Source: Methanoregula sp. UBA276
Lineage (GTDB): Archaea > Halobacteriota > Methanomicrobia > Methanomicrobiales > Methanospirillaceae
Reading direction: 5' to 3'
Length of the DNA stretch: 12,306 nucleotides
NCBI GenBank assembly: GCA_002508495.1
Contig: DANA01000127.1
Coordinates: forward strand, 1 to 12,306
This document shows positions 11,584 through 12,306 of the stretch, piece by piece. The notes below the pieces were generated by a model. That model did not search any database. It was given only the letters and a program-made list of their open reading frames with translations, and was not told where the DNA came from. Position 1 is the stretch's first letter. Every line of letters begins with the position of its first letter. A program made the position numbers and the translations under genes.

Positions 11584-12306
11584 ATGAACAAGAGTGATGC
11601 GGAAGCACTGATGCGGCAGGGCGTTGAGCTCTATGACCTGGGGAAATTTCAGGAAGCCATCGTCATGTTCGACCGGAGTCTTGCCCTGTTTCCCCGGCTC
11701 GCGAAAGCTCATTATTTCAAAGGGATCGCCCTCTATGACCTGGGAAGGTTTGACGAGGCAATCGCGTCCTACGACCAGGCAACCGCACTGGAGCCAAAGG
11801 ATCCCAATGCATGGTACAACAAGGCAGCTACCCTTGTCCAGCTGGGAAGGTACGACGACGCACTCCCCACCTGCGATCACCTCCTCTCGTTAAAATTCGA
11901 TAATGCGGAAGCCTGGATCCTGAAAGGGATCGCCTTCTATGAGCTCGGGCGGTTCCGGGAGGCGATCAGCGCCTATGACCATGCCCTGATGGTCGAACCG
12001 CGCCATGCCAAGGTCTATTACAACAAGGGCATCGCGCTTGCGGACATGGGGCGTCACCAGGAGGCGGTCACCTCCTACAACAAAGCAATCGAGATCGTGC
12101 CGGATTATGCCCGGGCCTATTACAACAAGGGGATCTCGTTATACGAGCTCAACCGGAATGATGAAGCCCTTGCCGCGTTTGATCAGGCTGCAATCTATGA
12201 CCCGGAAGATGCCTGGGTCTGGTACTACAAGGCATTTATCTTCGCGCGGCAGGAGAAATCCGATGCTGCGGTTGAGGCTGCAGAACAATTCATCCGCCAT
12301 GAACCC
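11584..12306 (+). CDS. TPR-repeat protein, truncated by window edge
   Basis: The 241 visible residues are almost entirely tetratricopeptide repeats of exactly 34 residues: 6-39, 40-73, 74-107, 108-141, 142-175, 176-209 and a seventh, incomplete, from 210. Each has the typical pattern of W/Y-x2-KG near the start, LGR/KFxEA in the turn, and an A-x-x-x-D/P end, for example GIALYDLGRFDEAIASYDQA. Such arrays fold as a superhelix that binds peptides and acts as a scaffold; the partner is unknown. There is no signal peptide, so a cytoplasmic place is likely. The ATG at 11584 is the first in the frame, with GAGGT about ten bases upstream. The frame is open to base 12306 with no stop, so the C-terminus is missing. 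Confidence 0.9.
   Translation, partial: MNKSDAEALMRQGVELYDLGKFQEAIVMFDRSLALFPRLAKAHYFKGIALYDLGRFDEAIASYDQATALEPKDPNAWYNKAATLVQLGRYDDALPTCDHLLSLKFDNAEAWILKGIAFYELGRFREAISAYDHALMVEPRHAKVYYNKGIALADMGRHQEAVTSYNKAIEIVPDYARAYYNKGISLYELNRNDEALAAFDQAAIYDPEDAWVWYYKAFIFARQEKSDAAVEAAEQFIRHEP

Overview
The window looks like a chromosomal segment of a methanogenic archaeon, most likely of the order Methanomicrobiales (Methanoregula-like). The evidence is AT-rich archaeal TATA boxes upstream of genes (two giving leaderless or near-leaderless transcripts), a tRNA without an encoded CCA end, an AN1 zinc-finger protein, HypD, an archaeal-type CheC, TPR proteins and secreted PEGA-like proteins. The genus is inferred from gene style, not proven.

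Layout: (1) 1-1247, minus: N-terminal two thirds of a CopA-like metal P-type ATPase, cut by the window edge. (2) 1248-1812: a long intergenic region with the ATPase promoter, an inverted repeat, and several hairpin and repeat elements. (3) 1813-2043, plus: a 76-aa AN1 zinc-finger protein. (4) 2317-2925 and 3109-3630, both minus: CheC and a DJ-1/PfpI-family protein. (5) 3631-4331: no intact gene, but a decayed or recoded small gene on the minus strand (3951-4224) with its own TATA box. (6) 4332-6760, minus: a two-gene operon with a 4-base ATGA overlap, made of a secreted M64-like zinc metallopeptidase followed by a membrane-anchored response-regulator receiver protein. (7) 7125-7198, minus: tRNA-Thr(GGT). 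(8) 7550-8266, minus: a xylose-isomerase-like TIM-barrel protein, divergent from (9) hypD at 8394-9422, plus. (10) 9423-10158: a second long intergenic region rich in repeats and hairpins. (11) 10159-11388, plus: a class I/II PLP aminotransferase. (12) 11584-12306, plus: a TPR protein running off the right edge, behind an operator-rich promoter.

Two observations stand out. First, the intergenic regions around 1465-1772 and 9495-9868 carry the same two unannotated elements. One is a 48-nt hairpin element (three copies, with base changes that keep the stem paired). The other is a 43-nt element with 35/43 identity and no gaps between copies. They occur in the same order and orientation, which suggests a small structured-RNA or repeat family. 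Second, the peptidase/receiver operon joins a disulfide-rich secreted protease to a receiver domain fused to an extracytoplasmic sensor-like domain, with no kinase nearby.

The other genes are single-gene units with no evident shared pathway: metal efflux, redox or stress protection, hydrogenase maturation, amino-acid metabolism and taxis adaptation.
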